Source: an uncultured Sphingomonadaceae bacterium (GTDB taxonomy: Bacteria; Pseudomonadota; Alphaproteobacteria; Sphingomonadales; Sphingomonadaceae). From it: DNA of 64,000 bases. The translations under genes were made by a program, and so were the position numbers. The stretch lies in the NCBI GenBank assembly GCA_947501325.1, contig CANMVC010000001.1:1488001-1552000 (forward strand). The letters are read 5' to 3'. Below, piece after piece: positions 1 to 8,519 of this stretch (the stretch's first letter is position 1; every line of letters starts with the position of its first letter). The notes under the pieces are model-generated. The model was not told the origin of the DNA, searched no databases, and was given only the letters and a program-made list of their open reading frames with translations.

Positions 1-45
1 AGCTGCCTGAGCGTCCCAATTTCGCCCCCAATCTCGGAGTTTTAG

Positions 46-939
46 ATGAAAAAATTCTTTGTCATTGCAGCCAGTTCAGTCACCCTGGCCCTGAGCACCC
101 CCGCCGTGGCGCAAGATGCCAGTGGCGAGGCTGCGCAGGAAACGGAAACCCAAAGCGTCGCCGTTGCGCCGGCTCGTCTTGAGGCTGCCCAGAAGACCGT
201 CAATTATCTCTTCCCGCTGGGCACCTATGAGCGGATGATGAAGGGCACGATGGACCAGATGATGGACCAGATGATGAAAAGCATGGGCAATATGCGCATG
301 GGTGATCTGGCGGGCGCTGGCGGCGTTGCCAGAGGTGACATGCCCGATGGTATGGGCGAAAAGACCCTGGCGGAAATGGCGACAGAAATGGACCCGGCCT
401 ACGAAGAGCGGACCAAAATCTCGACCAAGGTTATCATGGACGAGATGGTTGATCTGATGATCACCATGGAGCCGGCGGTTCGCGAAGCCTTGACCAATAT
501 TTATGCGCGCAAATTTACCGTCGGTCAGCTGACCGAAATGAACGACTTTTTCGCCACGGATACCGGCAGTGCTTTTGCCCGAGACTATATGATGGTCTTT
601 GTCGATCCCGAAATGATGCAGTCGATGATGAGCATGGTGCCGGAAATGATGCAGGCCATGCCCGATATTATGAAGAAGGTTGAAGAAGCCACGGCCCATC
701 TGCCGCCTGTAAAAATGCCCGGCGGCAATGATCCCTTTGCCTCGGTAGAGGACGTCATGAAAGACGTCGACAATATTGATGATAGGTCAAACTTCGAAGA
801 TCCGGAAAACTGGTCGGCCGAAGACCGGGAGCGGGTCAACCAGCTGAGCATCGATTCCGACAAAGCGTTCGAGAAATATTACGATGCCCTCGAACAAGCA
901 CAGACAAACGCCAAAGCCAAAATGGCAAAAGATAAATAA
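46..939 (+). CDS. Met-rich exported DUF2059-like protein
   Basis: 297 aa. The N-terminus is a signal peptide (Lys-rich start, hydrophobic core to about residue 20, cleavage probably after AVAQ). The middle is very rich in methionine: 34 Met in 297 residues, concentrated at about residues 64-90 and 183-212. The helical segment around residues 130-180 (a KFTVGQLTEMNDFF motif followed by TGSAFARDY) is the pattern of DUF2059, a family of small exported helical proteins of unknown biochemistry. A GGAG stretch about 9 nt upstream supports the ATG. It ends 39 nt before gltB on the same strand. The protein coded at 6173-6610 looks like a shorter relative. Function unknown; the Met clusters could bind copper or act as an oxidation sink, which is inference only. 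Confidence 0.8.
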   Translation: MKKFFVIAASSVTLALSTPAVAQDASGEAAQETETQSVAVAPARLEAAQKTVNYLFPLGTYERMMKGTMDQMMDQMMKSMGNMRMGDLAGAGGVARGDMPDGMGEKTLAEMATEMDPAYEERTKISTKVIMDEMVDLMITMEPAVREALTNIYARKFTVGQLTEMNDFFATDTGSAFARDYMMVFVDPEMMQSMMSMVPEMMQAMPDIMKKVEEATAHLPPVKMPGGNDPFASVEDVMKDVDNIDDRSNFEDPENWSAEDRERVNQLSIDSDKAFEKYYDALEQAQTNAKAKMAKDK

Positions 940-978
940 GCAGCCGCACATGTCGCATCCACATACTGAAATGAAATT

Positions 979-3900
979 ATGATGACTCACCATTACCCCA
1001 CAGCCGAACATAAGCGCATGGCCGAAACCGGCATGTATCGGCCCGAATTTGAATCCGACGCCTGCGGCGTCGGTCTGGTCGCGGCAACTGATGGCAAGCC
1101 ATCGCGGCGGGTGGTGTCTTCGGCGATTGATGCGCTGAAAGCGGTTTGGCATCGCGGCGCGGTGGATGCAGACGGAATGACGGGCGATGGCGCTGGCCTG
1201 CATGTCGATTTGCCGGCACGCTTCTTTGACGACGCGATTGCCGATAGCGGCCATAAAGTGCTTCCCAACCGGCTCGCCGTCGGCATGATCTTTCTGCCGC
1301 GCACGGATTTAAGTGCTCAGGAGACCTGCCGGACGATTGTCGAGGCGGAGATTATCGAAGCGGGCTATAAAATTTACGGCTGGCGGCAAGTCCCGGTCAA
1401 TGTCTCGGTCATCGGTTTGAAAGCGCAAAATACCCGGCCTGAGATTGAACAGATCATGATTGCCGGGCCGCTGCCGGACCGTCAAAGCATCGCCGAATTT
1501 GAAAAAAATCTCTATCTCATCCGCCGCCGGATCGAGAAAAAGGTGATCGCAGCGCAGATTCGGGATTTCTATATCTGCAGCCTGTCCTGCCGGTCGATCA
1601 TCTACAAAGGTTTGTTTCTCGCGGAATCCCTGTCGGTCTTTTATCCCGACCTGACCGACGAGCGTTTCGAAAGCCGTGTCGCAATTTTCCATCAGCGTTA
1701 TTCCACCAATACCTTCCCGCAATGGTGGCTCGCTCAGCCGTTTCGCACGCTAGCTCATAATGGTGAAGTCAACACGATCCGCGGCAATAAAAACTGGATG
1801 AAGAGCCACGAGATCAAGATGGCGAGCCTCGCCTTTGGCGATCATTCCGAAGATATTAAACCGGTTATTCCAGCCGGGGCTTCGGATACGGCGGCTTTGG
1901 ACGCGGTTTTTGAAACCATCTGTCGTTCCGGCCGCGACGCGCCAACAGCAAAACTGATGCTGGTTCCCGAGGCTTGGCAGAATCAAGCGGATATCGATCC
2001 GGCACATAAAGCCATGTATGAATATATGGCCAGCGTCATGGAGCCATGGGATGGCCCCGCCGCTCTCGCCATGACCGATGGCCGCTGGGCTGTCGCCGGC
2101 GTGGATCGCAATGCGCTGCGCCCCCTGCGGTACAGCAAGACGTCAGATAATCTGCTGATCATTGGGTCGGAAACCGGCATGGTTGTTGTCCCGGAAAGCC
2201 AGATAATCGAGAAGGGTCGCCTGGGGCCCGGTCAGATGATCGCGGTGGATCTGCAGGAAGGCACCGTCTTCGCAGACAAGGAAATCAAGGACAAGATTGC
2301 GTCCGAAGAGCCCTATCCAGAACGGGTCAAAGGCTTCCAGACCATGGACGACCTGCCGCCCGCACCAGCGGATGCAGGGATGAATTTTTCCAAGGAAGAA
2401 TTAATCCGTCGCCAGACTGCTGCCGGACATACGCTCGAAGATATGGAAGTCATCCTCGCTCCGATGGTCGAGGATGCCAAGGAAGCGATCGGCTCAATGG
2501 GCGATGATACGCCGCTGGCAGTGATCAGCCTGAAACCACGCCAAATCAGTCATTTTTTCCGGCAGAATTTCAGCCAAGTCACCAACCCGCCAATCGACAG
2601 TCTGCGCGAACGCCATGTGATGAGCCTGCGCACCCGCTTTTCCAATCTCGCCAATATCCTGGAAAAGGACAGCCAGAATGAAAATGTGCTGGTACTCGAC
2701 AGTCCCGTGCTCAGCTGCGGGGCGTGGGAGCGGCTGAAGGCGAGTTTTGGCGACGCTGTTGCCGAAATTGACTGCACCATGTCCAACACAGGTGGTGCGA
2801 TCGAATTGCGCGATGCCATTGCCCGGATTCGCGAAGAAGCCGAGCAAGCCGTGCGGCAGGGCAAGACAGAAGTCTTCCTGACTGACGAAAATATCGATGA
2901 AGATCACATGGCGATCAGCATGATCATCGCCACCGCTGCCGTGCACACCCATTTGGTGCGCAAAGGATTGCGGGCTTATGCCTCGGTCAATGTCCGGGCA
3001 GCGGAATGCCTCGACACCCATTGCTATGCCGTGCTCATCGGCGTCGGCGCGACCACCGTGAACGCCTATCTGTCGGAAGCGGCAATAGTGGACCGCCATG
3101 CCCGCGGGCTGTTCGATGGTCTGTCCCTCGACGAATGCATTGCCCGCCACAAGAAAGCGGTCGACGAAGGCTTGCTGAAAATCATGTCCAAAATGGGCAT
3201 TGCCGTGATCTCCAGCTATCGTGGCGGCTATAATTTTGAAGCCGTCGGCCTGTCGCGCGCTTTGTGCAACGACCTGTTCCCCGGCATGCCGACCAAAATT
3301 TCCGGCGAAGGCTATGCGTCCTTGTTTATCAATGCGCAGGAAAAACATGACGCGGCGTTTGAAGCCGCGGTTGTGCGCTTGCCGGTTGGCGGTTTTTACA
3401 AACAGCGTGATGGCGGTGAAGCCCATGCTTATAGCGCGCATCTGATGCACTTGCTGCAAAGCGCGGTCGCCCACGATAGCTACTCCTCCTACCTGCAATT
3501 TTCGCAAGGCGTCCGCGAGCTGGAGCCGGTCTATCTGCGCGACCTGATGGAATTTAACTACGCGCCGGAACCGATTCCGATCGACGAGGTTGAAGCGATT
3601 ACGGAAATTCGCAAACGTTTCAACACGCCCGGCATGTCGCTTGGCGCGCTGAGCCCGGAGGCGCATGAAACGCTGGCCATTGCCATGAACCGCATTGGCG
3701 CGAAATCCGTGTCCGGTGAAGGCGGCGAAGAGAAGCGCCGCTATAAACCCTTCGCCAATGGCGACAATGCGTCGAGTCCGATCAAGCAGGTGGCATCCGG
3801 CCGCTTTGGAGTGACGGCAGAATATCTCGGCGCCTGTGAAGAGGTCGAGATCAAGGTCGCCCAAGGCGCCAAGCCCGGTGAAGGTGGACAATTGCCCGGC

Positions 3901-5508
3901 TTCAAGGTCACGGAATTTATCGCCAAACTGCGCCACTCGACCCCGGGTGTCACGCTCATTTCACCGCCGCCGCATCACGATATCTATTCGATCGAAGATC
4001 TGGCGCAGCTGATTTACGATCTCAAGCAGATCAACCCGAAAGCACGCGTCTGCGTCAAGCTGGTGTCTGCCGCTGGTATCGGCACGATTGCCGCTGGCGT
4101 GGCCAAGGCGCATGCCGATGTCATCCTGATTTCCGGCAATACCGGCGGGACCGGCGCATCGCCGCAAACGAGCATCAAATTTGCCGGAACACCTTGGGAA
4201 ATGGGTCTGACCGAAGCCAATCAGGTCCTCACCCTTAACGGTCTGCGTCACCGCGTGAAATTGCGCACGGATGGCGGCCTGAAAACCGGACGCGATATCG
4301 TCATTGCAGCAATATTGGGCGCAGAGGAATTTGGTCTTGGCACGCTGAGCCTTGTCGCCATGGGCTGCATCATGGTCCGGCAGTGCCACAGCAACACCTG
4401 CCCGGTTGGTGTCTGTGTACAGGACGAAAAACTGCGCGAGAAATTTACCGGCACGCCGGAAAAAGTCATCAACCTCATGACCTATATGGCCGAAGAAGTG
4501 CGCGAAATATTGGCGCGCCTTGGCTACCGGAAGCTTGAAGAAGTTATCGGGCGTACGGAATTACTGCGGCAAGTCAGTCGCGGGGCCGAGCATCTCGATG
4601 ATCTCGACCTCAACCCGATCCTTGCCAAGGTCGACGCGCCAGATACCGAGCGCACGTTTAACCTTCCAACCCATCGCAATGAAGTGCCTGACAGTCTGGA
4701 CGCGCAGATGATTGCGGACGCACAGCCGGTTTTTGAACGGCGCGAAAAAATGCAGCTGACCTATACGGTGCGCAACACGCATCGGGCCGTCGGCACGCGT
4801 TTCTCGGCAGAGGTCACAGCAAAATATGGCATGACCGCGCTGAATGAAGACCATGTCCATGTCCGCCTGCGCGGCAGTGCCGGTCAATCGCTCGGCGCCT
4901 TCCTCTGTCAGGGTATCACGCTGGAAGTATTTGGCGATGCCAATGATTATGTCGGCAAGGGCCTGTCCGGCGGCAAGATTGTCGTCCGCCCGATGGTCAG
5001 CTCTCCGCTCGACAGCAAGGCCAATACGATTATCGGCAATACGGTGCTTTATGGCGCAACCTCCGGTCAGCTTTTTGCAGCCGGCCAGGCGGGCGAACGG
5101 TTCGCAGTCCGCAATAGCGGCGCGGATGTGGTTGTTGAAGGCTGCGGTGCCAATGGCTGCGAATATATGACCGGCGGCAATGCGGTTATCCTTGGCGCAG
5201 TCGGCAATAATTTTGGAGCGGGCATGACCGGCGGCATGGCCTTCATCCTTGATCTTGATCGCAATTTTGAGAAACATGCAAACCCCGAAAGCATTATCTG
5301 GCAACGACTGGACAGCGGCTATTGGGAAGAGCATCTCAAATCCCTGATCGAAGCGCATCACCGGACCACGGACAGCAACTGGTCAGAGGCCATCCTGCGC
5401 GACTGGGACCGCTGGCGGGAACGTTTCTGGCAGGTATGCCCGAAGGAAATGGTGAGCCGGTTGGATCATCCTCTGTCGGACAGCGAGGCGATTGAGGCGG
5501 CGGAGTAG
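979..5508 (+). CDS. gltB: Glutamate synthase [NADPH] large subunit
   Basis: 1509 aa, the usual length for the bacterial large subunit. It makes two glutamates from glutamine and 2-oxoglutarate. The order is class II glutamine amidotransferase, central domain, FMN-binding synthase domain, beta-helix GXGXG domain. The nucleophile is Cys29 in DACGVGL, so a propeptide of about 28 residues must be removed. The 3Fe-4S cysteines are visible in CIMVRQCHSNTCPVGVC near residues 1132-1148. The C-terminal glycine-rich repeat (GNNFGAGMTGG) is intact. No small subunit gene (gltD) follows; the next genes are a hairpin repeat and a VOC protein, so gltD lies elsewhere. Two in-frame ATGs stand at the start; the upstream Shine-Dalgarno is weak. 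Confidence 0.97.
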   Translation: MMTHHYPTAEHKRMAETGMYRPEFESDACGVGLVAATDGKPSRRVVSSAIDALKAVWHRGAVDADGMTGDGAGLHVDLPARFFDDAIADSGHKVLPNRLAVGMIFLPRTDLSAQETCRTIVEAEIIEAGYKIYGWRQVPVNVSVIGLKAQNTRPEIEQIMIAGPLPDRQSIAEFEKNLYLIRRRIEKKVIAAQIRDFYICSLSCRSIIYKGLFLAESLSVFYPDLTDERFESRVAIFHQRYSTNTFPQWWLAQPFRTLAHNGEVNTIRGNKNWMKSHEIKMASLAFGDHSEDIKPVIPAGASDTAALDAVFETICRSGRDAPTAKLMLVPEAWQNQADIDPAHKAMYEYMASVMEPWDGPAALAMTDGRWAVAGVDRNALRPLRYSKTSDNLLIIGSETGMVVVPESQIIEKGRLGPGQMIAVDLQEGTVFADKEIKDKIASEEPYPERVKGFQTMDDLPPAPADAGMNFSKEELIRRQTAAGHTLEDMEVILAPMVEDAKEAIGSMGDDTPLAVISLKPRQISHFFRQNFSQVTNPPIDSLRERHVMSLRTRFSNLANILEKDSQNENVLVLDSPVLSCGAWERLKASFGDAVAEIDCTMSNTGGAIELRDAIARIREEAEQAVRQGKTEVFLTDENIDEDHMAISMIIATAAVHTHLVRKGLRAYASVNVRAAECLDTHCYAVLIGVGATTVNAYLSEAAIVDRHARGLFDGLSLDECIARHKKAVDEGLLKIMSKMGIAVISSYRGGYNFEAVGLSRALCNDLFPGMPTKISGEGYASLFINAQEKHDAAFEAAVVRLPVGGFYKQRDGGEAHAYSAHLMHLLQSAVAHDSYSSYLQFSQGVRELEPVYLRDLMEFNYAPEPIPIDEVEAITEIRKRFNTPGMSLGALSPEAHETLAIAMNRIGAKSVSGEGGEEKRRYKPFANGDNASSPIKQVASGRFGVTAEYLGACEEVEIKVAQGAKPGEGGQLPGFKVTEFIAKLRHSTPGVTLISPPPHHDIYSIEDLAQLIYDLKQINPKARVCVKLVSAAGIGTIAAGVAKAHADVILISGNTGGTGASPQTSIKFAGTPWEMGLTEANQVLTLNGLRHRVKLRTDGGLKTGRDIVIAAILGAEEFGLGTLSLVAMGCIMVRQCHSNTCPVGVCVQDEKLREKFTGTPEKVINLMTYMAEEVREILARLGYRKLEEVIGRTELLRQVSRGAEHLDDLDLNPILAKVDAPDTERTFNLPTHRNEVPDSLDAQMIADAQPVFERREKMQLTYTVRNTHRAVGTRFSAEVTAKYGMTALNEDHVHVRLRGSAGQSLGAFLCQGITLEVFGDANDYVGKGLSGGKIVVRPMVSSPLDSKANTIIGNTVLYGATSGQLFAAGQAGERFAVRNSGADVVVEGCGANGCEYMTGGNAVILGAVGNNFGAGMTGGMAFILDLDRNFEKHANPESIIWQRLDSGYWEEHLKSLIEAHHRTTDSNWSEAILRDWDRWRERFWQVCPKEMVSRLDHPLSDSEAIEAAE

Positions 5509-5510
5509 TT

Positions 5511-5660
5511 GCACCCCTGCGTAGGCAGGGGGCCATCTCCCAACGCATGAATCCAATCAACCAGCACGGGTTTGATTTGAAACTGCTGGACTATCCGCGT
5601 CCCAGAGCCGTATCAATTGCTGATAAAACAGAAGATGGGCCCCTGCCTGCGCAGGGGTGC
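5511..5660. repeat. Paired inverted hairpin repeats, family A
   Basis: Two hairpins about 110 nt apart that are near-exact reverse complements of each other. The first is CCCCTGC-GTAG-GCAGGGG (5514-5531), the second CCCCTGC-CTGC-GCAGGGG (5640-5657). Each has GCA/TGC flanks that also match in inverted orientation. This is the layout of a paired REP/BIME-type element. It lies between gltB and the VOC gene and may double as the gltB transcription end. No good coding sequence crosses it. Confidence 0.75.
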
Positions 5661-5695
5661 AGCGTAATTTTAATGTCCCGAGAGGAACCTGAGCC

Positions 5696-6031
5696 ATGGC
5701 AAAAATCACGCCCAATTATCTCGAAATGAAAGCGGATGACCTTCCCGCTAGCAAAGCCTTTTATGAAAAAGCCTTTGGCTTCGCCTTTACTGATTATGGG
5801 CCGGAATATGCCGCCGTTGAAGGCGGACCTGTGCAAATTGGCATCGCTGCTGGCGAAGAGCCGCCCGCGCCGATGCCGACCTTTGAAACGGATGATCTCG
5901 AGGCCGCCCTTGCGCAGGTAAAAACAGCCGGCGGCGCCATCGTCAAAGAGATTTTTCCTTATCCCGGCGGTCGGCGCTTTGAATGTCTTGATCCTTCGGG
6001 CAATCGGCTGGCCATATATCAGGTCGCATGA
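5696..6031 (+). CDS. VOC (glyoxalase/bleomycin resistance) family protein
   Basis: 111 aa. Typical single-chain vicinal-oxygen-chelate protein with two beta-alpha-beta-beta-beta modules: NYLEMKADDLPASKAFYEKAFGF at the start, and FECLDPSGNRLAIYQ at the end, the usual FxDPxGN ending of this family. Members bind a divalent metal and act on small electrophiles, or are catalytically inert binding proteins; the substrate cannot be read from sequence. A GAGGA ribosome site lies 9-10 nt upstream of the ATG. It stands alone between hairpin repeats and an unrelated exported-protein gene. Confidence 0.85.
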   Translation: MAKITPNYLEMKADDLPASKAFYEKAFGFAFTDYGPEYAAVEGGPVQIGIAAGEEPPAPMPTFETDDLEAALAQVKTAGGAIVKEIFPYPGGRRFECLDPSGNRLAIYQVA

Positions 6032-6172
6032 TTTCGGCTTTCCGTGCTGGTTTTACGGCAATTTACGATTCTTGCTGAATGACTCTGCGCCGGTTCAGCT
6101 TTGACTCAGATCAGAGCTGCTAGACGCCAAATGTCGTTGGCGAACAACGATGACTGTTTAGGAGGCTCAGCT

Positions 6173-6610
6173 ATGCGATCACTTTTCTCTCTCCCTTTAT
6201 TGGCCGTGTCGCTGAGCCTTTCTGTCCCCGCTGCGGCGCAGGATGAAGGCGTTGAATCCGAGATGATCGAGAAGCTCAACGATCCTGCCTTTCAGGATGG
6301 CATGGTCACCATGATGTCAGGCTTTATGACAGCTATGATGGACCTGCCCATCGGCCAATTTGCAACCGCGATGGAGAAAGCCATCCCCAAAAGCATGGAT
6401 GATGGAGACACATTTTCCCGCATTGATCCGGACGCAACATTGGGCGATCTGGCAGCCCGCGATAATCCGGATTTCGACGCGGACATGGAAGACAATATGC
6501 GCAAAGGCACCGCAATGATGGGCATTATGGCGAGTGAATTGGGCGCGATGCTGCCGCAGCTCAAGGCCATAGGCGAACGAATGAAACGCCGGATGGATGA
6601 CCTCGAATAA
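6173..6610 (+). CDS. Short Met-rich exported protein
   Basis: 145 aa. An upstream in-frame ATG exists at 6101, but the strong AGGAGG at about 6160-6165 and the signal peptide (MRSLFSLPLLAV... PAAAQ) fix the start at 6173. 18 of 145 residues are methionine (12%). The stretch TLGDLAARDNPDF resembles TLAEMATEMDPAY in the exported DUF2059 protein at 46-939, followed in both by a Met-rich helix, so the two look like paralogues, this one lacking the DUF2059-like C-terminal part. Periplasmic by prediction; function unknown. Confidence 0.75.
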   Translation: MRSLFSLPLLAVSLSLSVPAAAQDEGVESEMIEKLNDPAFQDGMVTMMSGFMTAMMDLPIGQFATAMEKAIPKSMDDGDTFSRIDPDATLGDLAARDNPDFDADMEDNMRKGTAMMGIMASELGAMLPQLKAIGERMKRRMDDLE

Positions 6611-6645
6611 GGTGAATGCGGGGCCTGTTTCGACAACCCAAATCT

Positions 6646-6719
6646 CCGTTCGTCCTGAGCCTGTCGAAAGATGGCTCAAGGCGGTCTATTCGCCCTTCGA
6701 CAGGCTCAGTACGAACGGG
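6646..6719. repeat. Inverted sphingomonad repeat, family C
   Basis: The arm CCGTTCGTCCTGAGCCTGTC (6646-6665, followed by GAAAG) is repeated as its reverse complement at 6695-6719 (TTCGACAGGCTCAGTACGAA), with about 25 nt between. This is a common dispersed intergenic element in Sphingomonadales and translates to misleading peptides in several frames. The rest of the gap to 6812 shows no gene. Confidence 0.85.
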
Positions 6720-6812
6720 TTTATGCAAATTTGCTCGCGCTCCGACCCCTAATCCGCATTTCCCGCATCAACCCCCTTCCCCCGCAACCCAATCCCGATT
6801 AACAGCAACAAT

Positions 6813-7484
6813 ATGTGGCAGTTATTTCAGTTTCCCCTTTGTCCGTTTTCGCGCAAAGTCCGCCTGCTAATGGGCGAAAAGTCAGTTGGCTATGAACTGG
6901 TTCGCGAATCACCATGGCTACAACGGGACGAATTTCTGGATATGAACCCCGCTGGCCGGACTCCTGTCTTGCGACATGCGGAACGCGGCACGATACTCGC
7001 CGATAGCAATGCGATTTGCGAATATATCGAAGAGACTGTCGAAAAGACGCCAATGATCAATGGCACCGCAACCAACCGGGCCGAAATTCGCAGGCTGACA
7101 GCGTGGTTTGACGAACAATTTTATGGCGATGTCACTGCACCGATGCTGTACGAACGCATGCAAAAGCGCATTGTCCATCGCGCGCCACCGGATGCCAAGA
7201 TGCTCCGCGAAGCTATGCGGCGGGCAAATGTCCATCTCGACTATATCGACTATCTGATCGATCACCGCAGCTGGCTCGCCGGTGCAACCATGAGTCTGGC
7301 GGATCTGACCGCTGCGGCCCAAATTTCGGTGGCCGATTATCTCGGCGGGATTGACTGGACCGGCCATGAACAGACCAAGGCGTGGTATGCGATGTTCAAA
7401 TCCCGGCCTTCTTTTCGGCCCCTATTGTCCGAACGCATGGAAGTGATTGCGCCGCCAAGTCACTATGAGAAGGTGGATTTTTGA
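6813..7484 (+). CDS. Glutathione S-transferase family protein
   Basis: 223 aa. The N-terminal thioredoxin-like domain has a CPFS motif (Cys10 to Ser13) where glutathione would bind, then the cis-proline loop region NPAGRTPVL and the ADSNAICEYIEE helix. An all-helical C-terminal domain follows. The fold and Cys/Ser active-site motif place it in the bacterial GST superfamily; whether it conjugates, reduces or only binds is not visible. It stands alone, with a hairpin repeat on each side. Confidence 0.88.
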   Translation: MWQLFQFPLCPFSRKVRLLMGEKSVGYELVRESPWLQRDEFLDMNPAGRTPVLRHAERGTILADSNAICEYIEETVEKTPMINGTATNRAEIRRLTAWFDEQFYGDVTAPMLYERMQKRIVHRAPPDAKMLREAMRRANVHLDYIDYLIDHRSWLAGATMSLADLTAAAQISVADYLGGIDWTGHEQTKAWYAMFKSRPSFRPLLSERMEVIAPPSHYEKVDF

Positions 7485-7520
7485 AGCGCCACGGAATGCT
7501 CTAGCGTTCCGAAGCGTCAA

Positions 7521-7630
7521 CCCCGCGCAGGCGGGGCTCCATCTCCTAATCGCAATTCCTAGCGCAGCTGCCAAATTTGCTGATTCGAAAAGACGACCTA
7601 GTGGGAGGTAGGCTCCCGCCTTTGCGGGAG
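7521..7630. repeat. Two hairpin repeats between convergent genes (family A)
   Basis: CCCCGC-GCAG-GCGGGG (7521-7536) and CTCCCGC-CTTT-GCGGGAG (7613-7630) lie about 75 nt apart, with CTCCATCTCC next to the first and GGGAGGTAG next to the second, in the same paired layout as the element at 5511-5660. They sit between the convergent GST and ubiG genes and could act as terminators for either. Confidence 0.7.
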
Positions 7631-7682
7631 CACGGCGTGAGAAGGTAGCACAGCGTAAGAATGCAAAAGGACAGTTTTCAGA

Positions 7683-8447
7683 TTATTGCTGTTTCACCAC
7701 TGTCATCAGATAGTTGAGCGCCAGATTGTCGGACAAGGAAAAACCGTGAGACGGGCTATAGGATATGCCGGTGGTATCGATCACTTTCAAATCCGCCTCG
7801 CCCAAAAGCTCTTCCAGCTCGCCGGGGGTGAAAAACTGGTCATGATGATGTGTCCCCTTGGGAATACGCCCGGTCATCTCGGCCAGATCGACAAGCATCA
7901 GTTTCGACATGGTGGTGCGATTGGGGGTGGATAAGACCATCAGCCCGTCATCCGCCAGCGCATGGGCCAACCCGGTCACGAACCCGTCAGGATCATCGAC
8001 ATGCTCAATCACTTCGAGCGATGTTACCAAATCAAAACCGCTTTCTCCAAACGCCTCAATCCCTACGTTCCGATAGTCGATATCCAACCGCTGGGGCTCT
8101 GCATGCGCCGCCGCTGCTGCAATATTTTCCGGTGCGGCATCCAGCCCGGTCACTTTCGCGCCCATGCGCGCCAATGGTTCGCAAACTAGTCCGGCCCCGC
8201 ACCCCACATCCAGCGCGCGCTTGCCTGTCAGTGGCCGTAAATCAGCTGCATCCACGCCGAAATGCCGGTTGAGGGCTTCCCGGATATAGCCCAGACGCAC
8301 CGGATTGAGCCGATGTAGCATCGCCGAGGATCCTTTCGGGTCCCACCACTCCGCAGCCAAAGCGCCGAAATGCGCCGCTTCGTCGGGGTTTATCGTGCTT
8401 TTGGTTTCGCCTGAAACGGCCATGTTGCTGGTGCTTGCGTTTGTCAT
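7683..8447 (-). CDS. ubiG: Ubiquinone biosynthesis O-methyltransferase UbiG
   Basis: 254 aa class I SAM-dependent methyltransferase. SAM motif I is DVGCGAGLVCEPLARMGA, the acidic ribose-binding residue follows in VTGLDAAPENI, and post-I motifs DLVTSLEVIEHV and LSTPNRT match UbiG. It carries out both O-methylations in ubiquinone synthesis. The N-terminal part (NPDEAAHFGALAAEWWDPKG) is the UbiG signature. It is divergent from the aspartate kinase gene with a 72-nt shared promoter region. Another ubiquinone gene in the window is coq7 at 15782-16321. Confidence 0.95.
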   Translation of the reverse strand: MTNASTSNMAVSGETKSTINPDEAAHFGALAAEWWDPKGSSAMLHRLNPVRLGYIREALNRHFGVDAADLRPLTGKRALDVGCGAGLVCEPLARMGAKVTGLDAAPENIAAAAAHAEPQRLDIDYRNVGIEAFGESGFDLVTSLEVIEHVDDPDGFVTGLAHALADDGLMVLSTPNRTTMSKLMLVDLAEMTGRIPKGTHHHDQFFTPGELEELLGEADLKVIDTTGISYSPSHGFSLSDNLALNYLMTVVKQQ

Positions 8448-8519
8448 AACGCCTCTTTATCACAGCCCACGCGTCGCGTTCAGACCCTTTTTTCAATAGA
8501 AAGACAGATAAATAGCATC

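Noticed and set aside
2494-3936. 480-codon open frame on the minus strand within gltB
   Set aside because: It lies wholly within gltB, has no family resemblance and has a composition rich in His, Arg and Gly typical of antisense frames in GC-rich coding DNA.
5547-5729. 60-codon frame between gltB and the VOC gene
   Set aside because: It is translated from the family A hairpin pair and runs into the VOC gene; no ribosome site.
6616-6870. 84-codon frame after the second Met-rich gene
   Set aside because: The peptide (PFVLSLSKDGS...) is the usual false translation of the family C repeat.
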